Assembly: GCA_036245525.1 (NCBI GenBank)
Contig: BTPG01000002.1
Coordinates: 119,562,582-119,626,581, forward strand
Origin: Semisulcospira habei
Taxonomy: Eukaryota > Mollusca > Gastropoda > Semisulcospiridae
DNA length: 64,000 nt
Direction: 5' to 3'
Positions 1 to 13,219 of the stretch are shown one piece after another. The translations under genes were made by a program, and so were the position numbers. The notes under the pieces are model-generated. The model was given only the letters and a program-made list of their open reading frames with translations. It searched no databases and was not told where the DNA came from. Every line of letters begins with the position of its first letter. Within the stretch, counting starts at the first letter, position 1.

Positions 1-438
1 ATGCTGGTCAAAAGAGTTCAGTTTGAATGTCGTAAAATGAAAGACTTTACTGCTCTCATTCTCCTTTGTAAGTAGGAGAGTTCCACCGATGCGCACGAGG
101 GGCGATAGGAAACCTCTGTTGCGTCTGCCTGCTCACAAGTCTTAGACAAGTCTTAGTTGATGTGATACAGCATTGCGAACTCGTTACATCGGCAAATTTT
201 GGAAATCAAAGCCCTCCCTATGAGCAGTCCGCTTTACAGTTCTGAGCCCCATTGTACATGCAGACACTGAACGGGTCAGTCGCATGAGTTAGCGTAGTCC
301 TGCGTCAGCCACTAAGCAAGATGCTCCGCTGTAGCAGAGCACCTTGCTTAGTGACTGTTGCAGGATTAAGCTCGCTCATGCAGCTGGTCCCAGCATCGGT
401 GGCTGCATGCACTGGAAGTGGTTAAATGTGCGTTTCAG
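1..438 (+). other. Intron sequence upstream of channel exon a
   Basis: No exon, RNA gene or open frame with family similarity was seen. A 100-bp fold-back element occupies 282-381 and the last bases form the splice acceptor. Confidence 0.6.
282..381. repeat. 100-bp fold-back element (ACTAAGCAAG family)
   Basis: The outer arms gcatgag / ctcatgc and the inner arms gccactaagcaag / cttgcttagtgac pair around a short loop. Longer relatives occur at 16698-16858 and 16861-16980, so it is a dispersed element rather than a gene-specific structure. Confidence 0.7.
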
Positions 439-562
439 TTGTTCCTGGGCCTGTCTGTGGGCGGCACGTTCTCAAACGGGTACTTCTTTGCCTTCCACCT
501 GCTGAACATCGTCAACAACAACCAGCTGCTTTCTGGTGTCATCAAGGCAGTCACACAGAACG
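439..562 (+). CDS. Channel exon a: S4 end and S4-S5 linker
   Basis: The exon follows a cgtttcag acceptor and ends at a GT donor with one base of a split Gly codon. It encodes 41 residues including YFFAFHLLNIV and LLSGVIKAVTQN. The second stretch matches the S4-S5 linker pattern of IP3 and ryanodine receptors (LxxVIxSVTxN). No earlier exon was seen in bases 1-438. Confidence 0.85.
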
Positions 563-3500
563 GTCAGCTGGCTTTAATAATCACTCAACCGTGAAAAACA
601 ACTGAGCATGATAGTTTATGCGCAGTACCTGATTAGCTTGGCAGCCATTCTTTTAATCCTTTGGTAGTGGGTAGCGGCTTTTGTCGCAGGAGTCCGCCCG
701 CGACAAAAAACGCTACCGCTGTGTCATGTCAGTCCATTCAGTCGGCTTGTGCTTTGCTGATGAATGTGGACGCGTGTCTGTGCAAATGTAAGTGATTTAA
801 TTAACTGCTTGTGCGCGAAAAACTCACCATGACGAAATCGACGAATTGAGTAATCAAGGAAAATAGCCCGTTCGGAAGACACATTTTTAGAGTTGATGTA
901 AGTTTTTCCTGAATGTGCTTGTCTATAGATAAAATTTACGTTTTAATCCTTTGTCTGTCGGTAGTGCGTTCTGTCGCGATGATTCCTGCAGGAATCATCG
1001 CGACAAAACACGCTACTGACAGACAAAGGGTTAAGATAACGGTCAGTAAAGAACAAAATAAAACTTAAACAGCAACATAGTCGGGAGTACTATCTTATTG
1101 TTCTTTATTTTTCACGTCCTTGGGCGAGAGGACGACAGGCCACGGACCACAGTGGTGTTTCCGTACTGTCCAGTCTCTTAGCCTTAGTCAATCCCAGTCA
1201 TCCCCTAATTGTTCAATTCCCTAAAAAGCACTCCCGCCCACCAGCTGCACATTTGCCATGCATAAAATACCAAAAAAAAAACAGCACATGACCCGTCTCA
1301 TTTCTTGGCTATGAAACTGGTTCCTTACCAACCCCACACCCAAGCACAGCTGAAATCAGCGTGCCCCTCAAATCACTGCGCCAAAGGCAACTCAACATAG
1401 GCCCACAAATGTCCACTGGATAAGCTCAGGATGGTATGAATCAAAGCACCAAACATGTCTCCTCTCAGCTAACCACAAATTTCCAGCAAATTCCCACATT
1501 CAGCCCAACTGCAAATTTTCAAACAAGGCAAAAATTATTTTTAAAAACACGGGACCTTGCACTGCCTGAACTTCCCAATTTAAATGTATACCGTGACCAG
1601 CACATGTGGCTGCTTTTTATTGCTTCGCCATTTACGTAGCCTCACTCTGTCTTCAGAGTCTGCTGATGGCTGGTAGCTGTAAGTCTGTAGAGGACAATAG
1701 TGCCCTGTTAACTCATTGTGCCCGAGGTACGAAATACCCACATTTTGGAGTTATCCTCTAAGGACTGCATTACAATTCAGGAGACAGATCGACCATGATA
1801 GTTCAAGGGTGGTGACAGAATAGCTCGGCGCCTATAGGCGCCAAGCTGTTCTGCCATCACCCTTGAACTATCATGATCGAGCCATATCTTGCTGTGATGT
1901 GTCGCGGGCAGAATGAATTAAGACAAAAGACAGCAAGTCCATTTTTGTGAAAAGCGAGATTTCTTACTGTATTTCAATTAAAATTTGCTTTTTTTTAAAA
2001 AAATTGACTTCCCGTCTTTTGCCTTCACAAAATACCATGAGTTGTCTGTGTCTGATGCTAAAATTTCACTTTGCTCTCAATCCGTAGGCAAGTCGTTGGT
2101 GTGGGTGGCTGTGCTGGGGCTGGTGGTGTTCTACCTGTACGGTATTATCGGCTTCGCCATGATGAGATCCATGTTCAATCCCGAGGACTACCTGTACTGC
2201 GACACGCTTTGGCAGTGTACCATCACAGTCATCAGATACGGTCTCATCGGCGACCTATTTGAGGTAATCTTTTGCTTAAACAATAATCGGGGGATGGGGG
2301 GGGGGTGTGGGGGGGGGATAGTTGGGGTGTGCAGTGGGCTTTACTGACTCTGATTGTTAAACCTTTAAGTCCTGATGCAGCAGTTAACAGATAAATTTGA
2401 CCATGCTAGTTCAAGGGTGGTGCCCGAACAGCTTGGCGCCCAGGGGCGCCAAGCTGTCCTGCCATCACCCTTTAACTGGCACGGTCGATCTGTCGCCTGA
2501 ATCAGCTTAGCCTTCACAGAGACTACTACGTGTACTTGATCATACGTGTAAATGCACAATGATGATGATTACTACATCTGTAGTAGTAGTAGTAGTAGTA
2601 GTAGTGGCAGTAGTAGTAGAAGCAATAGCAGAAGTTGTAGTAGTACCTGTAGCAGCAGCAGCAGCAGTAGTAGTAATAGTAGCAGCAGCAGTAGTAGCAG
2701 TAGCAGTAGTAGTATTGATAGCAGCAGTAGTAGCAGTAACAATAGTAGTAATAGCCAGGCCAGGCACTCCTCACAGATAATACCTCCATCTTGAACCGCT
2801 GGTCGGAGTACTTTCAGAGCCTCTTCAGCGCTGAGCGCACTGTTCAAGAAGCAGTCGTCCTACAAATCCCACAACTCCCAGTAAAGGTTGAATTGGACGA
2901 ACCGCCCACCGCTGAAGAGACCCTCGCAGCCATCCACCAGCTCAAGAGTGGCAAAGCAGCAGGCATTGATAGAATACCGCCAGAGATCTGGAAACATGGA
3001 GGCACAGCACTGCACAACAAGCTCCATGACCTCTTTCTCTGCTGCTGGGAGGAAGGAACACTACCAAAGGATCTTCGTGACGCTGTCGTTATCACCCTGT
3101 ACAAGAACAAAGGCGAGAAGTCTGACTGTTCCAACTATCGGGGAATTACCCTGCTGTCCATTGCTGGGAAAATTCTTGCAAGGCTGCTCCTTAATCGGCT
3201 GGTACCTGCCATCGCTGAAGACCACCTCCCAGAGGGCCAGTGTGGCTGGCTTCAGAGCAAACAGGAGCACCACCGATATGGTCTTTGTGCTGAGACAGCT
3301 TCAGGAGAAGTGCCGCGAGCAGAACAAAGGGCTGTACGTATCGTTTGTCGACCTAACAAAAGCGTTCGACACTGTGAGCAGGCAAGGCATGTGGCAGATC
3401 CTGGAGCGACTTGGCTGTCCCCAAAGTTCCTCAGCATGATTGTCCAGCTACACGAGGACCAGCAAGGCCAGGTCAGACTCAACAATGACCTCTCAGAACC

Positions 3501-6500
3501 ATTCCCTATTCTCAACGGCGTAAAGCAGGGCTGCGTGCTGGCACCGACCCTCTTCACCATCTTTTTTAGCATGATGAGGCCACAGTGGACCTCGATGATG
3601 ACGATGCAGTGTACATCAGGTATCGTCTCGATGGCAGCCTGTTCAACCTCAGACGACTGCAGGCCCGCACGAAAACCCTAGACCAACTGATTCGTGAGCT
3701 GCTTTTTGCTGAGACGCTGCCCTCGTTGCACACACAGAGAGAGCCCTGCAGCGCATCACGTCCTGCTTCGCAGACGCTACCCAGCTCTTTGGACTCGAGG
3801 TCAGTCTGAAAAAGACAGAGGTCCTCCATCAGCCGGCACTCAAGACAGTGTATCGCCTTCCTCACATCACCATTGGCGAGTCTGAACTAAAGTCAGTGCA
3901 CCAGTTTACTTACCTTGGCTGCATTATCACGTCGGACGCCAAGCTGGACAAGGAGCTTGACAGCAGGCTGGCAAAAGCGAACAGCGCTTTCGGACGACTT
4001 TTCAAGCGGGTGTGGCACAATCAACAGCTGAAAACAGGCACCAAGATCAGCGTGTACAGAGCTGTGGTCCTCACCACCCTGCTGTATGGTTCCGAGTCCT
4101 GGGCCCTCTACCGCAGCCAACTACGACTCCTCGAACGCTTCCACCAGCGCTGCCTGCGCACCATCCTGGGCATTCACTGGAGTGACTATGTCACCAACGT
4201 CGAGGTCCTTGAACAGGCTGAAACTGTGAGCATCGAAGCTTTGCTGCTGCGGACACAGCTCCGCTGGGCGGGGCATGTCCCCAGGATGGAGGATCATCGC
4301 CTACCAAAGATCACCCTGTTCGGCGAGCTTGCTACTGGACACCGTGACAGAGGGGCACCAAAGAAGAGATACAAAGACTGTCTCAAGAAGTCACTTAGTG
4401 CCTGCCAAATTGACCACCACCAGTGGTCTTCGCTTGCTGTGGGCCGTGACACCTGGCGCTCCACCATTTACAAGGCAGCTGTCTCCTTTGAGGACTCTCG
4501 CAGAGCTAGCCTTAAGGACAAGCGGCTCAGGAGAAAAAACAGAGATGCCGCAACTCAGAACCCTGGCCATACCTCCCCCTGCAGCCACTGCGGTCGAACC
4601 TGCCTGTCCCGGATTGGCCTCCGCAGCCACGAACAAGCCTGCAGACGTCGTGGGCAACTCCTATAAAATCTTCGTTCGCGAAGTCAAGCCAAGAGAGTAG
4701 TAATAGCAGCAGCAGCAGCAATATTAATAGTAGTATTGTATTGGTAGCAGCAGTTGGAAGTATCCACGTCTCATTATTCTGTGTGTATCATCACATTAAA
4801 AATCCAGACAAGAAAGTGACTAACGAACTAAAAATGCAAAGAAATACCCAAGAAAGAAAGAAACACGGTCAGAAAGGACAAGTACAACACAGTTCATTAA
4901 ATGATCAGGTTAAACCCCTTGATCAATCTCTATTTTCGTTCATCATTCATGATGATGATGATGATAATGATGGTGATTGTTGTCTACAGGTGATGCGGCC
5001 CCACAGTAACGAGAAGACCTTTGAGAAGTTTGGCTTTGTCGTCATCTATCACGTGTCCTTCTTCATCTTCATCACCACTATTGGCCTCAACATCATTTTC
5101 GGTATCATCGTCGACACTTTCTCCGAGCTCAGGGACCTCAAGGTAATTTACGGCTTAACCCGCTGTCTCTTGGTAGCACCTTTTGTCGAGGTGATTCCTT
5201 TCAAGAATCACTTCGACAAAAAGGGCTAGGGCTAACGACAGCCAAAGGGTTAAAGATTCTATGCCTGGATATACACATCCGAATCCTCTCTCTACTTTTT
5301 TTCTTCCTTAACTGGGGGCGGTCCGTGGCGCAGTGGTTAAGGCGGGTGCCACCAAAGCTAAAGGTGCGAGGTTCGATTATGAGTTCCGGCGTCGGACTTT
5401 TCTCCTCTAGTAAGTGTCACCGTTAATTCGGGCGGACCGTCGGGGGTTCTTTCTCCGGGTACTCCGGCTCTTCCTCCCCTCCACTGTGGTACCGGTTTCA
5501 GGCCATTTTATAGAATTTCAAGTACAAGCGATCAAAACTTCCGAAACCTCAGTAGCTGAGCTGACCCTTCGCACCACGTGAATGTCCTGTGTTTGTTTGT
5601 CTTCAGAGTGTATGTGTGTGTGTCACGTGAGCGTGCGTGTTGGGTTCAGTTCGCGGCGCTTTGAGCCCATTCGCAGAACTGGGAAAAGCGCCTATATAAT
5701 AACCGGTATTATTATTATTATTATTAACTCATTCAGCCCGATGGCCGTATTTCCCAAATTTTGGAGGCCACGGTCATCTAATGACTATGCACCAGTTGCA
5801 GGAGATGGATCGACCATAATAATTCAAGCGTAGTGCCAAATTAGCTTGGCACTACCCTTGAATTATCATGGTCGACCCATCTCCTGCTGTAGTGCGTCAA
5901 GGCTGAATGGGTTAGCTGGCGATTTTGATGTTTCGTGAATAAGCTGAATTCACACAACTTCTTCTTTTCGTTCGCAGTGGGCTATACGGTCAGTCCAGCA
6001 CCGGCGATGAATGACGTCGTTTTCTCCAGGTCTTCTCGACTGCCGTAGAGTTTGGTCTGCAGTGGAGTTGGCGACGGTCACACTTCTTTTCTTTCATCGT
6101 CCAGTAGGGGGCATCTCTGGAGAATATGTTCCGCTGTTTGGTCTTCCTGACCACAGGCGCAGGTTGGTGATGGCGCCAGCTTGAGCTTTCTGTTCATGTG
6201 AGCGTTCAGTCTGTTGTGGCCGGTACGCAGTCTGATCAGGACGACTTGCTGCTCTCTGGTCATTGTGTGGTAGTCGTCTCTGTTTGACCTTGGCCTCATC
6301 AACGCTTTGATGATTGTCTTTTGCTCACTATAGCTGATTCTGTTTTCTTGTTGATCTTTTGTGGCTCCTTCTTTCGCCAGCTCGTCTGCCCTTTCATTTC
6401 CTGGTACCCCACAGTGGGCTGGTATCCACTGGAGAACAACTCTTCTGGTTTGTCTGACCTTCTGCAAAGCTCTGGTCAGCTGGGGGAGTTTGTCGTTCTC

Positions 6501-9500
6501 GAAGGCCTGGAGGACTGAAAGGGCATCGGAGAAGAAGACAACTTGATAGCATGGGTCTGTAGAATTCTGAACCATGGAGGCGGCCTGCATAAGTGCTTCA
6601 GTTTCTGCTTTGTAGTTTGTGCAGTGTTTGCCGGTGGCTAAACAGGATGTGGCTGTATGTCCCCCTGGGAACTGGATCAGGATGCCAGCACCTCCATTGG
6701 AAATGGCATTTGTTGCTGATCCATCAGTGTAGATGTGGATCCATGCCTCCTTTGGGTGCTGTTCGTCGATCAGGGCGAGGGTGAGTGCCCGTCGAACGGT
6801 GTCATCCTGACTGTCTCCTGAGGCAGCATGTGGGACACTGGTGCAGATCTGGATGTCTGGTTTGTCCACTGCCCAAGGGTTTTCCACTTTTTTTGTGATC
6901 AGAGGTAGAGTGCTCTGTGGAAGGACTTCCCTGTACTGTCGAGAAAGTCGCACGCTCTCATGGACAAAGCTGCTTCTTTTGAGCCGGTTCTTGGTGAAGT
7001 TGCTTAGTCTGTGCTTCATGGGGTGGTCGGGCAAGCACCTGAGCTTCTCCGCCTGTACCATGGTTTTGGCTTCTCTCCTCTGGCTGAGAGGTTGGATTGT
7101 GGTCAGCTTCTCCATTTCCTTGATTGGTGTGGATTTCATTGCACCAGTGATGAGTCGAAGAGCCTGGTTTTGCACTCGGTCGAGGGTCTGCAGGTTCGTC
7201 TTGGCTGAGGTTGACCACGCTGTGGAGCCGTACTCGAGGTGGGGCCTGACTGTTCCCTGGTATACTGTCTTCAGTATCTTCTCGTTCGCTCCCCAGGTGG
7301 TGCCTGCCAGTTTCCTGAGTATGGCCAGCTTGCGCCGGGCCTTCCCCTCTGCCTGTGCAATGTGTGGTTTCCAGGTCTGACGTCTGTCGAAGGTGACACC
7401 AAGGTAGGTAGCTTCTTCATCCTCTCTCAGAGGGGTTCCACCAAGCTTGATGGTTCCGGCTTTCTGCTTTGGGGACAGTGTGAAGAGGGTGGTGGAGGAT
7501 TTCTCCTTGTTGACAGAGATGCACCAGTCTTCTGCCCATGCGTTCAGCTTATCTGCCGCTAGCTGCATTCTGTAGGTGGCAGTACTTGCATGCTCCTCCT
7601 TGCACCAGATCACAAGGTCATCTGCGTATAGGGCAGCTTTGATTCCCTTGGGCATCTCAGACACCAGATCGTCGATGAAGATAAGGAAGAGGGTAGGTGA
7701 GAGGACTCCGCCTTGCGGGACGCCATGACGAAGGAGGAATTTCTTGCTTTTGGTCTGGTCGACGCTGACTCTTGCCCTGCGGTTGAAGAGGTAGGAGCGT
7801 ATCCACTGGAACATGTTACTGGACACGCCTTTTCTCAGCAGTTTGACAAGCAGCCCATCTTTCCAGACCTTGTCAAAAGCCTTCTGAAGATCAATCCAGG
7901 TTACAAAGACCAGCTTCTGCTCCTGGAAGGCATCTTCAACTTCCTGCGCCAAGTAAGTGACCTGGTCTTCGGTGCTGCGGAACTGTCGGAAGCCAGCTTG
8001 TTCAGGGGCGAGGAGGTTCCTGGATTCCAGGTAACAACTGAAGCGCTCGTTCACAATTCTCTCTAAGGTCTTCACAACACAGCTGGTGAGGCTGATTGGG
8101 CGATAGCTGGTGGCCTTCTTTGGATCCTTCCCTTTCTTTAGAATGGGGATCATGATCGCTTCTCGCCAGAGTTGTGGTAGCGAGCCTTCTTGCCAGCTCC
8201 TGTTGAAGACCTCAAGTAGCTTGTTTTCTGCTGCACTACCAAGGTGGGTTAGCATCTCGTTGGTGATGCCATCTGGACCAGGAGACTTCTTCGCCTTCAA
8301 CTTTTGGAGAGCTATATGAAGCTCTTTGTGTGTAAGTGGTTGATTCATGGCGTCTGCTGTTGCTTGTTTGGCAGGTCTCTCTCTTTGCTCTCTTCTTGCT
8401 TCTCTCTGCTTTTTGGGGCTAACATGGAGATTGCTCTCAGCTGCATAGCTTTCAGCAAATTGGTTGGCAGCATGCTTTCCTGTTAGTATCTTCCCATTTT
8501 CTTCTAAGGTGATGTTTCCTTTGCTCGTGTTCTCATCGTTCAACTGCTTGGTCAGTTTCCAGAGCTTTCTGCCGTCCTTCTCAAGGTTCAAGGAGCTTGT
8601 TTTCTCTTGCCAGCTCCTGCGTCTTGCCTGTAGCTTCTTCTTGAGAAATTTGGCTTTGGCTTCCTGGAGGCGGATGTTGTTTGCCTGTGATGGGTTAACT
8701 TCTTCTTCCCTTCTGGCATCTGCTAGATCATCATCCAGGTCCTGCAGTTCATTGCTCCAGTAGGGCTTATAGTCTTTTCTAGCACCTCTGGGTATGGACT
8801 CACGCGCTGCTCTGAGGATGCTCATGTTGAGGTCCTTCACCACCATGTTGATGTCTCGACCTTCGATTCGAATGTCTTGGTGAGTTCGCTGCTGCGGTGT
8901 CTAAAGAGGAACCAGTTCGCTCTTTTGTAGTTCCACCGTGGGAAGGTTGCATCAGCGCAGGACTCCATGCCCAAGGTAAAAAAGACTGGCCGATGGTCAC
9001 TTCCACCTAGCTGTTCTCCGACCTCTCTGCTGGCTTGCTTGTGCATGTCTTCTGTGCAGAAGGCTAGGTCAGGAGTCGATGTAGTGTGCCATCTTCTAGA
9101 GTAGAACGTGGGGCAGTTAATGGGACTGTTTAACAGAATGAGATCGTTGTCGTCCTGCCAGTTCTCCACCTCTTCTCCTCTCCGATCCAAGTGGTCGTAT
9201 CCCCAACTTTGTGAGTGACTGTTGAAGTCGCCCACCACAATGAAGTTGGAGGCCTTAGTGGGGATCGTGTCAAGGGTGAGTGGTCTGTCGTTGGGGCAGT
9301 AGAAGTTGACCAGCTGGAAATCTGCTGTCTTCGTCTGGATCCGAATCACTTGGTACTCGGAGTTCTCCATGTGAGTGTCGATCAAACAGGCGTTGATGTT
9401 GTTCCTGATCAGGGTCAGGATTCCTCCTTGCTTCGATCTGTTCTGTCGGACCTGAAGCACTGGTAGCCTCTCACTTTGAAGGACTTTTGGGGTGTCAAGT

Positions 9501-12500
9501 GCGTCTCCTGAATACAGCAGATGTTGATGTTCTTCTCATGCAGGATATGCTCCAACTCGGTCTTCTTGTTCAGAATGCTTTCTGCGTTCCAGTGCATGAC
9601 CTGAAAAGGTCGCTGCTGACTGGGATTCTCCCTGGTTGTGGTGGTGCCAGTAGCTCTCCTCCCGCGTCCCCTGGCACGACAAGACGGGCGGGAGGGACCT
9701 CCAGTAGCTGAGGCTGGGTCCCTTAGAGGCATGGGACCCGACGCTGCTCTACCCTGGAGGGTCCTCAGTGGGCGAGCGCCATTATGGTCAATGGTAGTTG
9801 GCCGTATAGTCATGGTTGCGGGTTTGCGTGGATCCATGGTTTATCAGAATGCGCCGTGCGGCCTGGGTCCTCCGTCTTCAGCATTCGAGGTTTCTGTCGG
9901 GGTTACCTCACCCTTAGCTCCTGGTATACGACCTTCCCTGGGAACACAGGGTGGCTAGAGCTTTATGCGGCTCTTGATCGCATGATAAACCCGTCGTTGG
10001 ACACATGGGGAATTTCAGTGGAGGTACAGTGCCACCTGCTACCCCGCCCCGTCCTGGTAAGCTCATCGCCATTTGGTCCGCGACTGCTTGCGCAGCTAAC
10101 CTCCATATCTGAAGGCCGTTCCCCTATCCGCCACCCGGGGACGAGCTAGGTTGGGGATGGTCGCCCCACTGAAAATCCCACACTGGGTTAAGGAAGTTCG
10201 GCATGTCCTAGAATTCACACAACTCAAAACTTGGATGCCGGTTGTGTGAATTCAGCTGTTCAAGAACGTTGCAATCTTGCCAGTGCGTGCAAATTTGAAA
10301 AAAAAAATAATAAAAAAATATCCGGGATCCAATTACGGTGTGGGCGCAAAATAAAAGCATTTTAATGTATTTTAGGACCAGAAAGGTGACGGGAGGGGAT
10401 GGGTGTACGAAATCCATGTGCCCCCCCCCCCCCGCCTCCCCGCCTCCCCCCCCCCACCCCTACCCCTACCTACCCAGATCTGCCGCTGCACGTGGTTTTC
10501 TCACAGTGGGAGACCCTTTACACCACAGGCAAAAGTTCAATATCCGTGCATTCTGACTGACGTTATCGCCATTTGATGAACAAGTTTATCGACTGGCGAT
10601 GACGTCAGAATGCGTGTGACTGTACCTTACAGTCCATAGCATCATAAGTCTATTACTGTAAGTATAGTAATAGACTTAGGATGGATGCTATAAGATTGTT
10701 TGTGTTCTGTTTATCGTAGTAAATACGAAGTTTCGAACGATTTCAGTGGACAGCCGAATCTGACATGCGGGACACTTGCTTCATCTGCAGTCGCAACAGC
10801 TACGACTTTGAACATCACGGCAAGGTATGAACATGCACGCACACGCAAGCACTCACGAACGAACGCACGCGCGCGCACACACATACATGCACACACACAT
10901 ACGCAAACACCACGGCAAGGTATGAACATGCACGCTCGCACGCACACGCACGCATTCACGAACGAACGCACGTGCGCGCACACACATATATGCACACACA
11001 CACACACGCAAACACCAGGGCCGTATGGGTTGGGGGATGTGATCCAACGTTTTGTTTGGAACTTTTACCCAAGTCATAATATCGCAAAGACTAGCACAAA
11101 CAAACAAAAAATCAAACGACGGGAACCGTGGTGAGGCTTAAAGTGTAAGTTGTTATGTCTGCTATTTCAAAGCGTGTTTCCTGAGTTGTTGGTCCTATCT
11201 TTGCGTTATCAAGCGTGACACTGACTTGTCATCAGGGGTTCGACCACCACGTGAGGTTCGAGCACAACATGTGGTCTTACATCTTTTTCTTCATCCATCT
11301 GAACGGCACCAAAGTGAATGATTACACGGCCATGGAGATGTACGTCTACAAACTGGTCAGTCATTGTTAGCTTTTCATTTTGTATGGATTTTAACTCATT
11401 CAGCCCGACGTAGTGCTTCGGATGACTCGAATGATATCGCATTTCTTTTGCTCGTCTGTATTTCGCTCCTTCCAAAGTGCGAACATTCACTTTTATTTTT
11501 GTATGTCAGTATTCGTTCCTGTATTCATGTTCATTTTCATCCATCCATTTACTCGTATTGACCCGTTTCTCTGTGACATGTTTTCACAGCTAAAGAAAGA
11601 GAACTACGATTTCTTCCCCCTTGATCGCGCCCTGTCGCTAGCGTCTATGGGCAAAGACTCCACGGAGACCAAGCTGGACGACCTTCTCTCGCAAGTCACC
11701 TCCATTGTGGAGAGGCAGCGCATGGAGGTGCGTCTCACTCGCTCCTTTACCCCTTGACCTCTAATGACGATACCCGTCGGCGGAAAAGAAAAAGACGCGT
11801 AAGTTACGTGTCTTTTCCACCGAGCGGCATCGTCAGTAACAATCAAGGGGATATACCTCAGGCACACATCCTGCAACTCAACTTTGGTAAAAGGTTACCG
11901 GTTAAGTACAGTACGCATACCAAGGGGAATTACTCAGCGCTTGACATACACACAGTTAGATCCCCTGCCCCCTCCTATCAGGCACCCAATCGCCATCCCA
12001 CAGAAAAATACGCAGGTAAAGAACAAGACTATCATATACATCTCAGGGCTGGCGATTGGGTGCTTGATAAGGAAGAGGCAGGGGATCTAACTGTATGTAT
12101 GTCCGGCGCTGAGTACTGCCCCTTCATGGTATGTGTACTGTTCTACCAGCGCTAGCCTCACATCTGGTTCAAGTTGTGAGTATTCGGTTAAGTACAGGCG
12201 CTTATTAAAAGATAGAATCTGTGCCGCTGTCAGTAGACGCTAGCAGTCATCCTTTTTCCCAAGGTGTGGACCAACACTGATTGTCTCCCTCGATTCGCTG
12301 CCGCTGCCGCGGCAACGCGGAATCGAGGGAAACAACCAGTGTTGTATCGGACACGCCTTCAGCAGCCGTGCTTACATACAAGAAGTTGCTGTAGACACAG
12401 GCGCGGGATGGTCGTTGCGTCATTGCTCCTAACACGTCGCGTGTTTGTCCGGGCTTTTAATCCACTTTTTTTTTCGTCCTAACACGGTGCAATTTTGACC

Positions 12501-12900
12501 CACTTCTGATTTCCGGAAATCGTCTAATTCTTCTTTGAACGCAATTTCAGGAGCTGGAGAAGAAGCGCCGTGAAGAGAGGCAGCGCCAGAAACTGTGGGA
12601 GCAGAAACACCGCCTGGGAAGTTTCCGTCGCCGCACCCGCCTCCCGGCCGCCCTCATGGATGCCGGGGACGTCGCCGCCCCACCCCCGGAGGACGATGGA
12701 GGGAGGGGCGATAGGGGCCGCATGGCGCAGCTCAGTCCCCTGCCCCCCGGGCTGGCCGCCTCGCGGCGACCCAGCATCAGTGACTACATGTTGAGGGATG
12801 CTGCAAGTGAGGGGGTGTTTTACTGTTAACGGTTAACTCATTCCACACCTGCCGCGTCCGGATACAACGCTAGTTCATTTCCTCAGCCATGCACCACTGC

Positions 12901-12990
<90 letters not shown>

Positions 12991-13017
12991 GCTTCAGAGC
13001 GTAATGGATTAACCCAT

Positions 13018-13085
<68 letters not shown>

Positions 13086-13176
13086 ATTATTACAATAAAT
13101 CGTACGTATAAAGCGCATTATCCCTACAGTATGGCGAGGCTTAAAGCGCTGTTACACAGAACACGAAGTTCCAAAG

Positions 13177-13219
<43 letters not shown>

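Larger units (their letters stand above)
563..2087 (+). other. Channel intron 1
   Basis: The intron is AT-rich with no coding similarity seen. It holds TTAA-linked hairpins at 653-735 and 943-1034 and a fold-back at 1779-1897. The remainder, about 1,040-1,770, shows nothing I recognise. Confidence 0.6.
5960..10210 (-). mobile_element. 4.25-kb non-LTR retrotransposon with EN, RT and RNase H
   Basis: A perfect 14-base duplication gaattcacacaact at 5946-5959 and 10211-10224 brackets the element. It reads on the minus strand, with a GAA-rich 3' tail at the low-coordinate end. It encodes an AP-type endonuclease, a reverse transcriptase and an RNase H, in that order. It has no separate ORF1 and only about 370 bases before the first Met. 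EN-RT-RNH order fits the I/Ingi/jockey-related superfamily; the exact clade is not resolved. Two frameshifts disable it. It lies antisense in channel intron 3. Confidence 0.92.

Noticed and set aside
2526..2847. Overlapping open frames rich in Ser, Ala, Val, Leu, Tyr or Cys on both strands
   Set aside because: They are translations of an (AGT/AGC)n tract in all frames, not proteins.
5316..5400. tRNA gene
   Set aside because: A and B boxes are present but the arms do not fold into a tRNA acceptor stem and a SINE body follows.
6321..8763. Several plus-strand open frames of 60-180 codons
   Set aside because: Antisense shadows of the minus-strand LINE polyprotein; no domain similarity.
10711..11134. 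Open frames of His/Thr/Arg or Cys/Val over the CA/CG-rich duplication
   Set aside because: Low-complexity intron DNA following channel exon d; only 10747-10824 is coding, in a different frame from the long open frame.
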